Part shown: piece by piece, positions 25,929 to 35,494 of the stretch | Layout of the letters: each line of letters opens with the position of its first letter | Numbering within the stretch: position 1 is the first letter of the stretch | Notes under the pieces: generated by a model | The model's input: the letters and a program-made list of their open reading frames with translations, nothing else | Database searches by the model: none | What the model was told of the DNA's origin: nothing | Made by a program: the position numbers and the translations under genes | NCBI RefSeq assembly: GCF_023156385.1 | Contig: NZ_JAKZAK010000016.1 | Coordinates: 62,001 to 126,000, forward strand | DNA from: Marinobacter xestospongiae | GTDB taxonomy: Bacteria > Pseudomonadota > Gammaproteobacteria > Pseudomonadales > Oleiphilaceae | DNA length: 64,000 nucleotides | Direction: 5' to 3'

Positions 25929-26165
25929 ATGTCTGGCGAATCCAGATCTGCCCGCAAGTTCCACTCCGATCTTTTCGTAGAAATCGTTTTGCTGGTCGCG
26001 CTCGCGGCTTACCTGATCCTGGCCCAGAACCAGGGTGTGGGGGATGATCTGACCTTCACGGTTATTGGTGCCGGTCTGATGGCGCTGATTTCCTACTGGA
26101 CCCTCACCACGGTCCGCGATGGCCTGGAACTGGTGGCCATCAAGATGAAGCGCCTGCACCACTGA
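25929..26165 (+). CDS. Small two-helix membrane protein
   Basis: A 78-residue protein from ATG 25929 (a TTG 15 bases upstream is a weaker alternative). After a basic N-terminus there are two hydrophobic helices (FVEIVLLVALAAYLILAQ and FTVIGAGLMALISYW) and a C-terminal basic tail ending KMKRLHH. No known family recognised. It follows the gene-poor region and is convergent with the exonuclease gene; a GC-rich hairpin without T-run (about 26173-26190) lies between. Confidence 0.65.
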   Translation: MSGESRSARKFHSDLFVEIVLLVALAAYLILAQNQGVGDDLTFTVIGAGLMALISYWTLTTVRDGLELVAIKMKRLHH

Positions 26166-26220
26166 AGCGTGCGCCGGGCACCTTCGCCCGGGAATGCCGA
26201 TCAAGTGACAGTCGCGACCG

Positions 26221-26742
26221 TCAGGCGCCGTCGGCGTGATTCGCCAGTGGCGCCTGCATCAGACGCCACCAGGTCTCCCGCAGGATAAGGGCGTCGTTGG
26301 CGGCACGGTGCACCGGCAGGGCAAGGTGTTCGATCACCTGGTGTCGGGTCTGTGACCACTGATGCACCTGGCTGGAATCCAGCAGCATGGAGACCGACTC
26401 CAGCTGGAACGCCGGCAGCACCTTGGCGGCGCGGAACAGTCGGTGCAGCCAGAAGCTGTCAAAGGTCCAGGCATCGCAGTACACCTGCCCGCTGAGCAGC
26501 TCGTTGAGCTGCAGCGCCACTTCATGCACGGCGATGCCCTCACGCTCGAGGGTGCTGCGGCTGATGCCGTGGATGCGTTCGGCACTGTCCGACCAGTCGC
26601 TCCAGAGCACATGGGGTTGAATCAGCCAGCTGTGCAGGCTGCTGTCTGCCAGGCAAACACCCACTTCTATCGGGTAGCTGGCGATGAGGTCCAGACTGGA
26701 CGCCTCGAAGTCAATGAATGCCGGGCTGCTATCGGTGGTCAT
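26221..26742 (-). CDS. DEDDh-type 3'-5' exonuclease
   Basis: A 173-residue protein from ATG 26742. The RNase H-like exonuclease motifs are in place: Exo [11 protein letters not shown], Exo II around [14 protein letters not shown], and Exo [15 protein letters not shown] with His and Asp of the DEDDh class. It is a lone domain like other small 3'-5' exonuclease family members. It is divergent from queC. The nucleic acid substrate is not known. Confidence 0.85.
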   Translation of the reverse strand: MTTDSSPAFIDFEASSLDLIASYPIEVGVCLADSSLHSWLIQPHVLWSDWSDSAERIHGISRSTLEREGIAVHEVALQLNELLSGQVYCDAWTFDSFWLHRLFRAAKVLPAFQLESVSMLLDSSQVHQWSQTRHQVIEHLALPVHRAANDALILRETWWRLMQAPLANHADGA

Positions 26743-26894
26743 GCCGTTCGAAATTTTTGTTGGTGAGCCGTTTCCAGAGTGTAACCGTCCTGTCAAAGAG
26801 ACGCGAACCCTATCCTCGCATTCCCTTGTTACAATACCGCCATCACCCACACCGTACCGTGGCCCAGAGTCGTGGTGCGCCAGACGAGGCATTC

Positions 26895-27572
26895 ATGAGC
26901 GAGACTGTTGTTGTCATCTACTCCGGCGGGATGGATTCCTTCACCCTGTTGCACAAGGCCCGCGCCCAGGGCTATCAGGTGCACGCCCTGTCGTTCAACT
27001 ATGGCCAGCGCCACGTGCGGGAGCTGGAGTGCGCCCGTGAGGTGTGTCAGCAGCTCGGGGTGCCGCACCAGGTGATTGATATCCGCTCACTGGGGCCGGT
27101 GATGGCCGGGTCGGCCCTGACCAGTGACGTTGACGTGCCGGAGGGACACTACGAGGAGGACTCGATGAAGTCCACTGTGGTGCCCAATCGCAACATGATT
27201 CTGCTGTCGCTGGCGACCGGCTACGCGGTGACGGTGGAAGCCCGGGCCGTGTGGTTCGGCGCCCATGGCGGTGACCACGCTATCTACCCGGATTGCCGTC
27301 CGGAATTCCTGCAGAAGATGGACGCGGTCTGCCAGGTGGCGAACTACCATCCGGTGGCCATTGAGGCGCCGTTCCTCAAGCATGACAAGGGCGAGATTCT
27401 GGCGGAAGGGCTGGCGCTGGGGCTGGACTACAGCCAGACCTGGACCTGCTACAACGGTCGCGATCAGGCCTGCGGCCGCTGCGGCTCCTGTGTTGAGCGG
27501 CTGGAGGCGTTTGCCGCCCACGATATCCGTGATCCGCTGCCGTACGAGACCGGTCCGTCATGTACCGGGTAA
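26895..27572 (+). CDS. queC: 7-cyano-7-deazaguanine synthase QueC
   Basis: A 225-residue enzyme from ATG 26895; the open frame extends 5' but overlaps the divergent exonuclease gene. The PP-loop SGGMDS ([17 protein letters not shown]) and the zinc site near the C-terminus ([22 protein letters not shown]) identify QueC. It converts 7-carboxy-7-deazaguanine to preQ0 with ATP and ammonia, in the queuosine pathway. It overlaps queE by 13 bases, so the two are co-translated. Confidence 0.97.
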   Translation: MSETVVVIYSGGMDSFTLLHKARAQGYQVHALSFNYGQRHVRELECAREVCQQLGVPHQVIDIRSLGPVMAGSALTSDVDVPEGHYEEDSMKSTVVPNRNMILLSLATGYAVTVEARAVWFGAHGGDHAIYPDCRPEFLQKMDAVCQVANYHPVAIEAPFLKHDKGEILAEGLALGLDYSQTWTCYNGRDQACGRCGSCVERLEAFAAHDIRDPLPYETGPSCTG

Positions 27573-28216
27573 AGGAAGCGTTCTACACCCTGCAGGGGGA
27601 AGGCGCCCAGGCGGGCCGGGCCGCGGTGTTCTGCCGCTTCAGCAAATGCAATCTCTGGAATGGACGGGAGAAGGACCGGGCCGGCTCGGTGTGCGATTTT
27701 TGCGACACCGACTTTGTCGGTACCGATGGTCAGAATGGTGGCCGTTTTGATACTGCGGCGGTTCTGGCTGAGCACATCCGTCAGCTGTGGCCCGCTGGCC
27801 TGGGGCGGCCCTATGTGGTCTGTACCGGCGGTGAGCCGCTGTTGCAACTGGATGCGTCACTGATTGATGCCTTCCATGCTGCCGGTTTCGAGGTGGGTGT
27901 GGAAACCAACGGCACCCTGCCGGCGCCGGCGGGTATCGACTGGCTGTGCGTCAGTCCCAAGGCCGATGCCGAGGTGGTGATCACCCGCTGCAATGAGCTG
28001 AAACTGGTGTATCCGCAGCCGCTGGCGTTGCCGGAACGGTTTGCGGCGATGGACGCGGACCACTTCTTCCTGTCGCCGATGGCGTCTCCGGCGGTTCCCG
28101 ACGACGGCGATGACCCGATCAAACGCAGCAACACCCGCCGGGCAACGGATTACTGCCTGGCAAACCCGCAATGGCGTCTGACCCTGCAGATGCACAAGAT
28201 CGTGGGCATCGATTAG
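27560..28216 (+). CDS. queE: 7-carboxy-7-deazaguanine synthase QueE
   Basis: The product, 218 residues, is a radical SAM enzyme. The cluster motif is CRFSKC...CDFC with the QueE-type insert (first Cys ~28). Further motifs are [16 protein letters not shown] at the N-terminus and [13 protein letters not shown] and [11 protein letters not shown]. It makes 7-carboxy-7-deazaguanine from 6-carboxytetrahydropterin, the step before QueC. Its start lies inside queC. It is convergent with the AraC gene, 21 bases away. Confidence 0.96.
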   Translation: MYRVKEAFYTLQGEGAQAGRAAVFCRFSKCNLWNGREKDRAGSVCDFCDTDFVGTDGQNGGRFDTAAVLAEHIRQLWPAGLGRPYVVCTGGEPLLQLDASLIDAFHAAGFEVGVETNGTLPAPAGIDWLCVSPKADAEVVITRCNELKLVYPQPLALPERFAAMDADHFFLSPMASPAVPDDGDDPIKRSNTRRATDYCLANPQWRLTLQMHKIVGID

Positions 28217-28237
28217 CGGCGATCGTTAAAGGTCTCC

Positions 28238-29326
28238 CTACAGGCTGACAGCCCGACGTTCCAGCGCTGGCGCCGGCACCTGTGCCGGCTCCGCAGCGTC
28301 CTGTTTCTGTTGGTTGCGGTACTGGCTGGGGCTGACGCCGGTCCAGCGCTTGAAGGCCCGGGTGAAGTTGGCGGCATCGGCATAGCCCAGGGCATCGGCG
28401 ATCTGGCTCAGGTTCATGGCGGTGTTTTCCAGCAGTTCCCCGGCCCGTTGCAGTCTCACCTCATCCACCAGTTGCTGGAAGCTGCAGCTCTCCTCCTTGA
28501 GACGCCGTTTCAGGGTCCGTTCGGAGACGAACAGGGTACTGGCGACCTGTGCCAGCTTTGGCGGGAATGGGTGGCTGGTCTCGATGACACGCCGTACCCG
28601 GCAGCCGAAGCCGGCTTCCTCGGTCAGCTGTTGCAGGGCCTCTTCGCATTGGGCGCGGGAGGTGGCGGCCAGCTGCTCGTCGCTGAAACGGATGGGCGCA
28701 TCGAGGGCGGATCGCGGCAGCACGAAGGCATCTTCCCGGCACTGATAGTTCACCGGTGCGGCAATCTGCTGGCGGAAACGCTGGAAGTACGCCGGCTCAT
28801 TGCCCTGGCGACGGATCTCCGCGCCTTGCAGCGGTGACCCCAGCAACTGAGTGCCCATGGTGACGCAGCCAAACAGCATGGCGTCGAGGATAAAGCCCTG
28901 CAGCGGTCCCAGGTCGATATCGCACACCAGCCGGAAAACCACCCGATCCCCTTCCTGCTTATGATGAACCCGCAGATGCGGTGCCCGTAGCATCAGGTAG
29001 CGGCTGACCAGGTCCAGCGCCTCCCCCAGGTTGCCACTGCTCATCACCGCGGTGCCGAGAGCGCCGTGCAGCGGCAGTTTCATCTCCTGGGCCAGCATGA
29101 TGCCCAGGCCGGGCTCACCACTTTCGATGATCGCCCGGGTGACAAACTCGCTGGCCTGGGATTGGCTGACCCGCAACTCCGTGGATTGCAGTCGCGCAGG
29201 GTCCAGCCCCACTCGCAGCAGCAGTGCCTGGTCATCGACGTTGAGCCGATGAAGCAGTTCCGCCAGCAGGTGCAGGTAGATCGCTGGCAGGCCGAGGTCC
29301 TGGGCCTGGGATGGTGAGGCTCGCAT
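28238..29326 (-). CDS. AraC family transcriptional regulator (OruR/ArgR-like, with arabinose-binding type N-domain)
   Basis: A 362-residue protein from ATG 29326. The N-terminal two thirds is the AraC_binding_2-like domain seen in OruR/OxyS-type regulators (LGTAVMSSGNLGEALDLVSRY). The C-terminal AraC helix-turn-helix pair is clear: LFVSERTLKRRLKEESCSF and MNLSQIADALGYADAANFTRAFKRWTGVSPSQYR. The operon around it is unrelated, so it may act at a distance or on the alpha/beta hydrolase gene, which is downstream on the other side of a 142-base gap. Effector unknown. Confidence 0.92.
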   Translation of the reverse strand: MRASPSQAQDLGLPAIYLHLLAELLHRLNVDDQALLLRVGLDPARLQSTELRVSQSQASEFVTRAIIESGEPGLGIMLAQEMKLPLHGALGTAVMSSGNLGEALDLVSRYLMLRAPHLRVHHKQEGDRVVFRLVCDIDLGPLQGFILDAMLFGCVTMGTQLLGSPLQGAEIRRQGNEPAYFQRFRQQIAAPVNYQCREDAFVLPRSALDAPIRFSDEQLAATSRAQCEEALQQLTEEAGFGCRVRRVIETSHPFPPKLAQVASTLFVSERTLKRRLKEESCSFQQLVDEVRLQRAGELLENTAMNLSQIADALGYADAANFTRAFKRWTGVSPSQYRNQQKQDAAEPAQVPAPALERRAVSL

Positions 29327-29468
29327 GTCTGTTTCCTCGTAGGTGCTGTTCTTATTGTGGTGGTGGCAATCGACTTCGATTATGACCGCATTGGTACCCC
29401 TGCCCCATGACTGCGCTGACGGGTCAATGGGATATGGGGGCCAATTCATGACGTGGTGTCATATTTCT

Positions 29469-30359
29469 TTAACGGCTGGATGCCGCCTCCACCTGCTCCA
29501 CCAGCGCGCGCGCGGAGCGGCCGGGCACTTCCAGCATGGGCAGGTGGCCCACGCCCCGAAACAGACGGATATCCGCCGCTGGGATGGTACGCCGGAAATA
29601 GTCGACACAGCGGGTTGGGGTGATGGTGTCTTTGTCTCCCCACTGCACCTGGAGCGGCATGGGTCGGCGACCCAGGTAACGCATCGGGGCCAGGGCATCA
29701 GCGAGCATGTCGTTGAAAATATGCCGATGAGCGTGCTGCCGCCGGAGCAGGTCCGGACCCAGCAGCGCGGCAGTGGCCAGGGCGCCGGGATGGGGACGGC
29801 CACTGCCGACGGCGTTGAACATGCGATACACCGCGCCCAGCGAGGCTGGAATCAGTACCCGGTCACGATCCGATTCGAACGGCGCCTCCGGATCGACCCC
29901 TTCGTGCTCGGGAATGCCGGCACTGTTGAGCAGGGTCAGCGAGGCGGGTGCCGGTTCCAGGCGGTGGGCCAGGATGCTGGCTATGGCGCCGCCCATGGAA
30001 CTGCCGACCAGGTGCGTCGGGCCGACGTCCAGGTCGGTCAGCCAGTTTCGCAGGCGGCTGGCCTGGATTTCATAGCGATAGCTGGCCCTGGCGTGGTAGT
30101 CGCTTTCACCAAACCCCGGCAGGTCTGGAATCAGCAGATGCCAGTGTCGCGGTAACAGAGTCAGCCACAGACTCCAGTTCTCCTTCATCGCCGCAAAACC
30201 ATGGAGCACCACCACGGTGGGTCGCCCCGGGCCCGGCCGGCCGCGTTCAAGCCACACCAGACGGTGGCCATCCACCAGGGTTTGCCGGCGACGGCAGGGT
30301 TGTAGCCAGCGATGGCCGGTCCGGGCCAGGGGCCAGAGGTCGGGAAGGGTCAGGGTCAC
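29469..30359 (-). CDS. Alpha/beta hydrolase
   Basis: A 296-residue hydrolase. It shows the oxyanion-hole HGFAAMKENW, the nucleophile elbow GSSMGG (LVGSSMGGAIASILA, Ser ~125), the acid near WGDKDTITP and the catalytic His in RGVGHLPMLEVP. It resembles the esterase/lipase and C-C hydrolase group of the alpha/beta fold. No signal peptide. It ends in a same-strand group with the secreted nuclease gene; the substrate is unknown. Confidence 0.9.
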   Translation of the reverse strand: MTLTLPDLWPLARTGHRWLQPCRRRQTLVDGHRLVWLERGRPGPGRPTVVVLHGFAAMKENWSLWLTLLPRHWHLLIPDLPGFGESDYHARASYRYEIQASRLRNWLTDLDVGPTHLVGSSMGGAIASILAHRLEPAPASLTLLNSAGIPEHEGVDPEAPFESDRDRVLIPASLGAVYRMFNAVGSGRPHPGALATAALLGPDLLRRQHAHRHIFNDMLADALAPMRYLGRRPMPLQVQWGDKDTITPTRCVDYFRRTIPAADIRLFRGVGHLPMLEVPGRSARALVEQVEAASSR

Positions 30360-30453
30360 AGCAGGGCCTCACTCATTGGTTACCTGCTGGCAGTGTACCG
30401 GGCAGAAACCGACAGGCGTTGGCTGTCGGGGCAGAACAAGGTGGCGCCAGCGG

Positions 30454-32205
30454 TCAGTCGAAAGCGGCGAAAGGGGTTCCCAGATCGATGACAACCGGGT
30501 CGTGGTCGGACGATCGCCAGGGCTTGCTGGTGGCCACCAAGTCGCCAAAACGGGGATGCTGGTAGCCCAGCAGCGATGGTTCATCGGCGTTGATCGCCCA
30601 GGTTCGGGCGGCCTGGACGTGGGGCAGCAGGGTCTGGTCGGCCAGACCGTAGTCGAGGGTGCCGAGGCGGCCGCGGAACCGATAGCTGTAGCGCCAGCCG
30701 GATTGGTCCGGCGGGTTGAGCAGATCCCGGTAACCGGCGTTGGCGAGCCGGTCCAGCGGTGTTTCCCGTGCATAACTGTTGAGATCCCCGAGGATCAGGG
30801 TGCCGGTGCCGGGCGTCGCCTCTGTAAGCGCCTCTACCAGCTGCTCGGCTTGCCGGTTTCGCCGTGCGGCGTAGCAGCCCTGGCCATCGTCCTGATCCTG
30901 ATTGGCGCCCCTGGCCCGGCCGCAGCCCTTGGACTTGAAATGGGTGACAACTAGCCGAATCGGTGGGAGTCCGCTTGAGCGTCGGCCGTTGATGGGCAGA
31001 AAGGTTTGCACCAGCGCTGGCCGACTCCCCGCCAGATCGACCGCCATCGGCGCGTCAACCACGTCAACCCGGTCGCCCCGATACAGCAGTCCGACCCGTA
31101 TGGCGTCGTGACCATCGTCCGGGGAGCGCACGAAGCGCCACTGTGCGCCCAGTGCCCGGGCCAGCAAAGCCGGTGCGCTGGCAGGCCCGTAGCCATCGCT
31201 GGCCAGTTCGGTCAGTGCCAGCACGTCGGGCGCCAGGGCCTGGATGGTGCTGACCAGGCGTTGTTGCTGGCGCTGCCATTGCTGGGCGCTGGTGGCGCCC
31301 CGGCTGTTTTCCCGGGGCTGGCCCGTCGCTGCAAGGTACGGGAAGTAGTTGCCCAGGTTGAATGCCACGACCCTGAGCTGATGGCCCTCCGGTGGCGCTG
31401 GCGGTGCTGGTCTGGGGGCTGTTGGCCGAAAGATGGGTGGTCGTTCAGGGTGCAGGCGCCAGTGATCAAAACGGTAGTCGAGCACACCGGCGAGTTGCTC
31501 TACCGTGGTGCCGGCACGCAGGGTCTGTTGCTCGCTGAAGCCGCCGGCTGGGTAGGACAAGGGCTGGGGATGACGCTGCAGGCGGCCGTCATCCAGCAGC
31601 AGCCGCTGGCGTTGTTGCTGCCGGAACAGTGCCTGGGCCTGGGGGCCGGGCGGCAGGATCTGGGTGGGTACAGGTTGGCGTTCAGGCGCCAGGGTCAGGG
31701 TGCCATAGCGGGCAAGATCGTACTGGTCGATCACCACCAGCGGCGATTCCAGCCGCACCCGCATACCTTCCAGGGCCTCGGCGCCGTCGGCTGGGGGCCA
31801 GGCAATGGTGGTGGCGGTGGGCAGAGGGGCCGGGCCGCAGTCCAGCCGTTGTTGCACTCGGGTCAGCTCGGTCAGGCCATGGTACTCCCGCACCTGGCCT
31901 GTCAGCCGCAGCCGACGTCCTGGCGCTGACAGCGGCGTACGGCTGTGAACAAACAGGGCTTCCGAGGTGGCTGGTTCATCGTCCCGCTGGTGGTCGGCGG
32001 ATTGCAGGAATGCGCCCTGCAGTTCGCCGGCGTCGGTGGCGCTGTAGGTAATAACGCCTTCCACCGTGACCCGTTGACCAACGTAGGGGGATTGTTCTGC
32101 CGCGCCCTGAATCTGGTGGATCGCCAGCGCGGGCTCACCACAGGAGTCTGCCCAGGCTGGCAGTTGGAGGACGGCCAATAGCCAGGCCAGTAACCAGCTG
32201 CACAC
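30454..32205 (-). CDS. Secreted ExeM/NucH-like endonuclease/exonuclease/phosphatase-family nuclease
   Basis: The product has 583 residues. A signal peptide (LLAWLLAVLQLPAWA) precedes an OB-like N-terminal domain (VGQRVTVEGVITYSATD, LTGQVREYHGLTELTRV). The EEP catalytic domain follows: VVAFNLGNYF, LALTELASDG, VTHFKSKGCGRARG, LILGDLNSYARETP, GRLGTLDYGLAD and SSDHDPVVID. This combination is typical of extracellular nucleases of the ExeM/NucH type, which degrade environmental DNA for phosphorus or biofilm turnover. No LTD lamin-tail domain is obvious. 44 bases separate it from the WYL regulator gene. Confidence 0.9.
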   Translation of the reverse strand: MCSWLLAWLLAVLQLPAWADSCGEPALAIHQIQGAAEQSPYVGQRVTVEGVITYSATDAGELQGAFLQSADHQRDDEPATSEALFVHSRTPLSAPGRRLRLTGQVREYHGLTELTRVQQRLDCGPAPLPTATTIAWPPADGAEALEGMRVRLESPLVVIDQYDLARYGTLTLAPERQPVPTQILPPGPQAQALFRQQQRQRLLLDDGRLQRHPQPLSYPAGGFSEQQTLRAGTTVEQLAGVLDYRFDHWRLHPERPPIFRPTAPRPAPPAPPEGHQLRVVAFNLGNYFPYLAATGQPRENSRGATSAQQWQRQQQRLVSTIQALAPDVLALTELASDGYGPASAPALLARALGAQWRFVRSPDDGHDAIRVGLLYRGDRVDVVDAPMAVDLAGSRPALVQTFLPINGRRSSGLPPIRLVVTHFKSKGCGRARGANQDQDDGQGCYAARRNRQAEQLVEALTEATPGTGTLILGDLNSYARETPLDRLANAGYRDLLNPPDQSGWRYSYRFRGRLGTLDYGLADQTLLPHVQAARTWAINADEPSLLGYQHPRFGDLVATSKPWRSSDHDPVVIDLGTPFAAFD

Positions 32206-32249
32206 CAGCCACTGGGACCGGGCGCGATAGCTTGGCCTGGTTCTGATTC

Positions 32250-33134
32250 TCAGGCTTCCGCCAGTGCCCGGGGCTGGGCGGTGGCTTCCTGAGGTGCGGC
32301 TGCCTCGGTCTGGCTGATCAGCTCCAGCTCGCCCGTCTCGGCGGCGTCACTTAGGCCGGCCTGACGCAGCAAGTGAGGCGCCAGTGCCGCACGGGTGGTC
32401 AGTTCCAGGCGCTGGTCGGTCATGCCGTAGTCGTGGGCGATCAGGTCGCGCTGGTGGTGGTTGAGGCGCTGGCTGGGCTGGAACACCAGGGTAACCAGCT
32501 GCTGCCAGTCTTCATCCAGGTGGTGACCGTGCCGGGCCCGTTCGCTCAGCAGCGTCAGCGGCTGGCGGAAACGGCTGAGGCGAAAATCGCGGAATTGCTC
32601 GCTGTTGTGACACCAGCCCCGGACGTACCAGCGGTCGAGCCCGCAGATCAGAGTATGGGGTTCCAGCAGGCACTGCTCGGCGTCGGCACTGTCCATGGAC
32701 AGATACTGGGCGCGGAGCTTGCGACCCTGGCGGATGGCAGCAATGACCGTGCGCGCCAGGGTTGGCTCTGCGAGACGGCGGGGGAATCGCAGGATACGGC
32801 TGTTGGGCAAACCGATATCCAGGGTTTCGAAGGTCTGGCTCAGCACCTCGTTACGGCGGATCAGATCGAAGTATTCCTCGGCCTCGCCCTGAGTCACGAC
32901 CGGCCGGAAATTTTCAGCAGGCACATAACCTTTCAGATGGCGGTCGTATTCCAGGTTGCCGGGCGCCAGCTCGCGCAGGTAGGTATTGATGTCCTTGGAA
33001 GCCTGCTGGCGGCCAATGCCGAATCCATGGCAGATATGGTTAGTGGTCAAACGACCTTCCCAAAGTGCGATGATCTCAATGAGGCGGTAGCGCAACAGCA
33101 GATCCCATCGAATGGGCCACTCCGTTTTTTTCAT
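32250..33134 (-). CDS. WYL-domain transcriptional regulator
   Basis: This 294-residue protein has an N-terminal winged helix (ALWEGRLTTNHICHGFGIGR) and a C-terminal WYL-type domain (KLRAQYLSMDSADAEQCLLEP, DRWYVRGWCHNSEQFRDFRL). These regulators sense small ligands or nucleic acid and often repress DNA-damage or defence genes. Its ligand is unknown. It may be transcribed with the downstream secreted nuclease on the same strand. Confidence 0.85.
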   Translation of the reverse strand: MKKTEWPIRWDLLLRYRLIEIIALWEGRLTTNHICHGFGIGRQQASKDINTYLRELAPGNLEYDRHLKGYVPAENFRPVVTQGEAEEYFDLIRRNEVLSQTFETLDIGLPNSRILRFPRRLAEPTLARTVIAAIRQGRKLRAQYLSMDSADAEQCLLEPHTLICGLDRWYVRGWCHNSEQFRDFRLSRFRQPLTLLSERARHGHHLDEDWQQLVTLVFQPSQRLNHHQRDLIAHDYGMTDQRLELTTRAALAPHLLRQAGLSDAAETGELELISQTEAAAPQEATAQPRALAEA

Positions 33135-33587
33135 GTCGCTTGGCTCTTTGACTGGGCTTGGCTCTTAGGCTGGGTGGGGGCCGGAGTTGGGTTCAACCCC
33201 GTGGACGGTGGTGCTCGTGCGGAAATCACCCAGCTTTTCTGGTGTTCTTTCTGGTATCTCGATCCCTGAGTACCGAATCATGGTAACAGTAATGCCAGTC
33301 GCTCGTGTGTTACGTCACCTTAATGTAAAATATTGTGAACTGCCCGTCTGGCGCGGCTTGTGGCGTGGTTGGGTTGGTCATTTTGAGTGCGTTCCAGTGT
33401 GTTTGCTTTCGGTTTTCCCTGATGCGTTTGGTCCTCACTCTTCTATCCTCTAATGGATCATTAGCTTACTATTAGCGATCCGATTTTTTTGGGCTCGGAA
33501 TGTCCGGAGCGTCTGAACGAGTTACCCGTCCCTGGCCCACCCGCCCGTTCAACGACTCCCTGATCTTGCTTTATGGAGTACGAGATT
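33135..33587. promoter_or_regulatory. marR upstream region with a palindromic operator candidate
   Basis: This 450-base gap separates the divergent WYL and marR genes. A 15-base perfect palindrome CTAATGGATCATTAG lies at 33450-33464 and a related half-site follows (ATTAGCGATC). MarR-family proteins often bind such dyads to repress their own operon. No convincing reading frame is seen in the gap. Confidence 0.5.
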
Positions 33588-34013
33588 ATGAAAGACCAGT
33601 TTCCGTTTGCCGTGGCCCGCGTGACCCGACGCTGGCGCAAGCTGCTGGATGAGCGACTCAAGGATCTGGGCGTCACCCAGGCTCGCTGGACCACCATGGT
33701 GTATCTGCAAAAAGGTGGTGAGGGCCTGACCCAGCGCGAATTGGCGGGATTGATGGCGATTGAGAACCCCACCCTGGTGCGCCTGCTGGACAGCCTGGAA
33801 GAGCAGAACCTGATCGAGCGCCGTCCCTGTCAGCACGACCGTCGCGCCCGTCGCCTGTTCCTCACAGAAGACGGTGAGCGCTTCATGGATGACCTCAACG
33901 AGCGTGCGGTGGAGTTGCGCGATCAGATGCTCGAAGGCGTCACTGACGACGAAGTTGAGTGCGCCCTGAAGGTGTTCCAGAAGATCATGGTGAACGCCGA
34001 ACGTCAGAAGTAA
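33588..34013 (+). CDS. MarR/SlyA family transcriptional regulator
   Basis: A 141-residue protein from ATG 33588; GGAG nine bases upstream makes it the better start than the ATG at 33573. The winged helix-turn-helix is visible in LTQRELAGLMAIENPTLVRL and RRPCQHDRRARRLFLTEDG, the wing typical of SlyA. It lies 25 bases before the MFS gene, an arrangement usual for a repressor of a drug efflux pump. The ligand is unknown. Confidence 0.93.
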   Translation: MKDQFPFAVARVTRRWRKLLDERLKDLGVTQARWTTMVYLQKGGEGLTQRELAGLMAIENPTLVRLLDSLEEQNLIERRPCQHDRRARRLFLTEDGERFMDDLNERAVELRDQMLEGVTDDEVECALKVFQKIMVNAERQK

Positions 34014-34038
34014 TGCCCACCCGGGCCGGAGGCCAGCC

Positions 34039-35430
34039 CTGAGTCGCAATTCCGTTGACGATCTGAAGGCCCGTTATGGCGATCGCTGGCGCTGGCTGGC
34101 GGTACTGACGGTGATGCTGGGCACCATGGCAACGGTGCTCAGCGCCACTGTGGTGAATGTCGCGCTGCCAGATATCATGGCGGAGTTCGGCATCCGCCAG
34201 GGCAAGGCCCACTGGCTGGCGACCGGTTTCATCGCCGCCATGACCACCACCATGCTGGCGTCCGCCTGGCTGTTGGACCATTTCGGTATTCGCAAGACCC
34301 TGGGTTGCGCCATGGCGATGTTCTCGCTGGTGTCGATTCTCGGTGGCTTCAGTCCCGATGCCAATACCCTGATTCTTGCCCGGGTCGCCCAGGGCGCCAT
34401 GGCTGGCCTGATGCAGCCGATGGCCATGTACCTGATCTTCCGTATTTTCCCCAGGGAACGCCGGGGTCAGGCCATGGGGATCTACGGCATGGGCGTGATC
34501 CTTGCCCCGGCCCTGGGGCCGGTGCTTGGGGGCTTCCTGGTGGATCAGTTGCACTGGCGCTATGTGATGTTCGCCCCGGCCCCGGTTACCCTGCTGGGCG
34601 TTGTCATGACCTGGCGCTTCCTGCCCCGGCCGGTTACCCGACCTCAACCCTACCGCTTTGACCTGCCGGGACTGGTGCTGCTGGGCATCACCATCGCCTC
34701 CAGTCTGGATGCCCTGAACCGGCTGCAGCAGCTGACGGGCCAGCAGGGCCTGATTGCGGCCGAAGCTGCCCTGGCACTGCTGACGTTGTCGGCGTTTGTG
34801 GTGCGTGAACGTCGTGCCCGCCATCCCCTGCTGAACATAACCCTGCTGCGGCGGCCGGCGTTTCTCTATGCCAACATTGGTGCCCTGGCTTTGGGGCTGT
34901 CGCTGTTCGGTTCCACCTACCTGATCCCGCTGTTCGTGCAGAGTGCACTGTCGTTCTCCGCCACCGAAGCCGGACTGCTGATGCTGCCGGCGGGGATTGC
35001 CCTGGGCATCACCTTCCCCATTTCGGGCCGATTGGCGGACCATTACAGTGCCCGCAGCCTGATTTTGGTGGGCATTGGGTTGTTCTCACTGTCGGCGGTG
35101 CTGTTCGCCCTGTCTGATCTGGCTTTGGGGTTCTTCTGGTTGGCACTGTGGGCGGTGCTGGGTCGGATTGGCCTGGGGTTCATGCTGCCGGCGCTCTCCA
35201 CCGGTGCGTTGAATCCGCTGGCGGTGGAGGAGCTGGGTGCCGGCTCCAGCATCGTCAATTTTACCCGTCAGCTTGGCGGTGCCTACGGCATCAACGCCGT
35301 GGCCCTGACCCTGGAATACGGTGATCATACCGGTGGCCTGCCCACCATTGAGGCCTTTCATACTGCCTGGTGGCTGGTAGCGACCTGTGTCGCCCTGGCG
35401 GTGCTGCCGGTGTGGCGGATGCGGACCTGA
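34039..35430 (+). CDS. DHA2-type MFS drug efflux transporter, probably CTG-initiated
   Basis: A 14-helix-type MFS protein. Motifs typical of the EmrB group are present: LPDIMAEFGIRQGKAHWLAT, RVAQGAMAGLMQPMAMYLI and GPVLGGFLVDQLHWRYVMF. Starting at the first common start codon (GTG 34111) would cut the first helix in half (RWLAVLTVMLGTMATVL). The frame is open back to 33994, with no ATG, GTG or TTG before this helix. A CTG at 34039 has GGAGG six bases upstream and gives a normal N-terminus (LSRNSVDDLKARYGDRWRW), so I placed the start there. It is probably repressed by the upstream MarR. The drug range is unknown. Confidence 0.85.
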   Translation: MSRNSVDDLKARYGDRWRWLAVLTVMLGTMATVLSATVVNVALPDIMAEFGIRQGKAHWLATGFIAAMTTTMLASAWLLDHFGIRKTLGCAMAMFSLVSILGGFSPDANTLILARVAQGAMAGLMQPMAMYLIFRIFPRERRGQAMGIYGMGVILAPALGPVLGGFLVDQLHWRYVMFAPAPVTLLGVVMTWRFLPRPVTRPQPYRFDLPGLVLLGITIASSLDALNRLQQLTGQQGLIAAEAALALLTLSAFVVRERRARHPLLNITLLRRPAFLYANIGALALGLSLFGSTYLIPLFVQSALSFSATEAGLLMLPAGIALGITFPISGRLADHYSARSLILVGIGLFSLSAVLFALSDLALGFFWLALWAVLGRIGLGFMLPALSTGALNPLAVEELGAGSSIVNFTRQLGGAYGINAVALTLEYGDHTGGLPTIEAFHTAWWLVATCVALAVLPVWRMRT

Positions 35431-35459
35431 ACCCGACCGCTGACTCGCACGGCCATGCG

Positions 35460-35488
35460 TTGAATCCGCGGTTATGGCTGGGTATACT
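35460..35488 (+). promoter_or_regulatory. Sigma-70 promoter ahead of the riboswitch
   Basis: TTGAAT at 35460-35465 and TATACT at 35483-35488 are separated by 17 bases, a near-ideal vegetative promoter. Transcription would start about 35495, just before the first conserved base block of the riboswitch. Confidence 0.7.
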
Positions 35489-35494
35489 GTCGCC

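Noticed and set aside
33985..35043. 352-codon minus-strand frame over the MFS gene
   Set aside because: Shadow frame, Gln/His/Gly-rich with no motif; the plus strand is a transporter.
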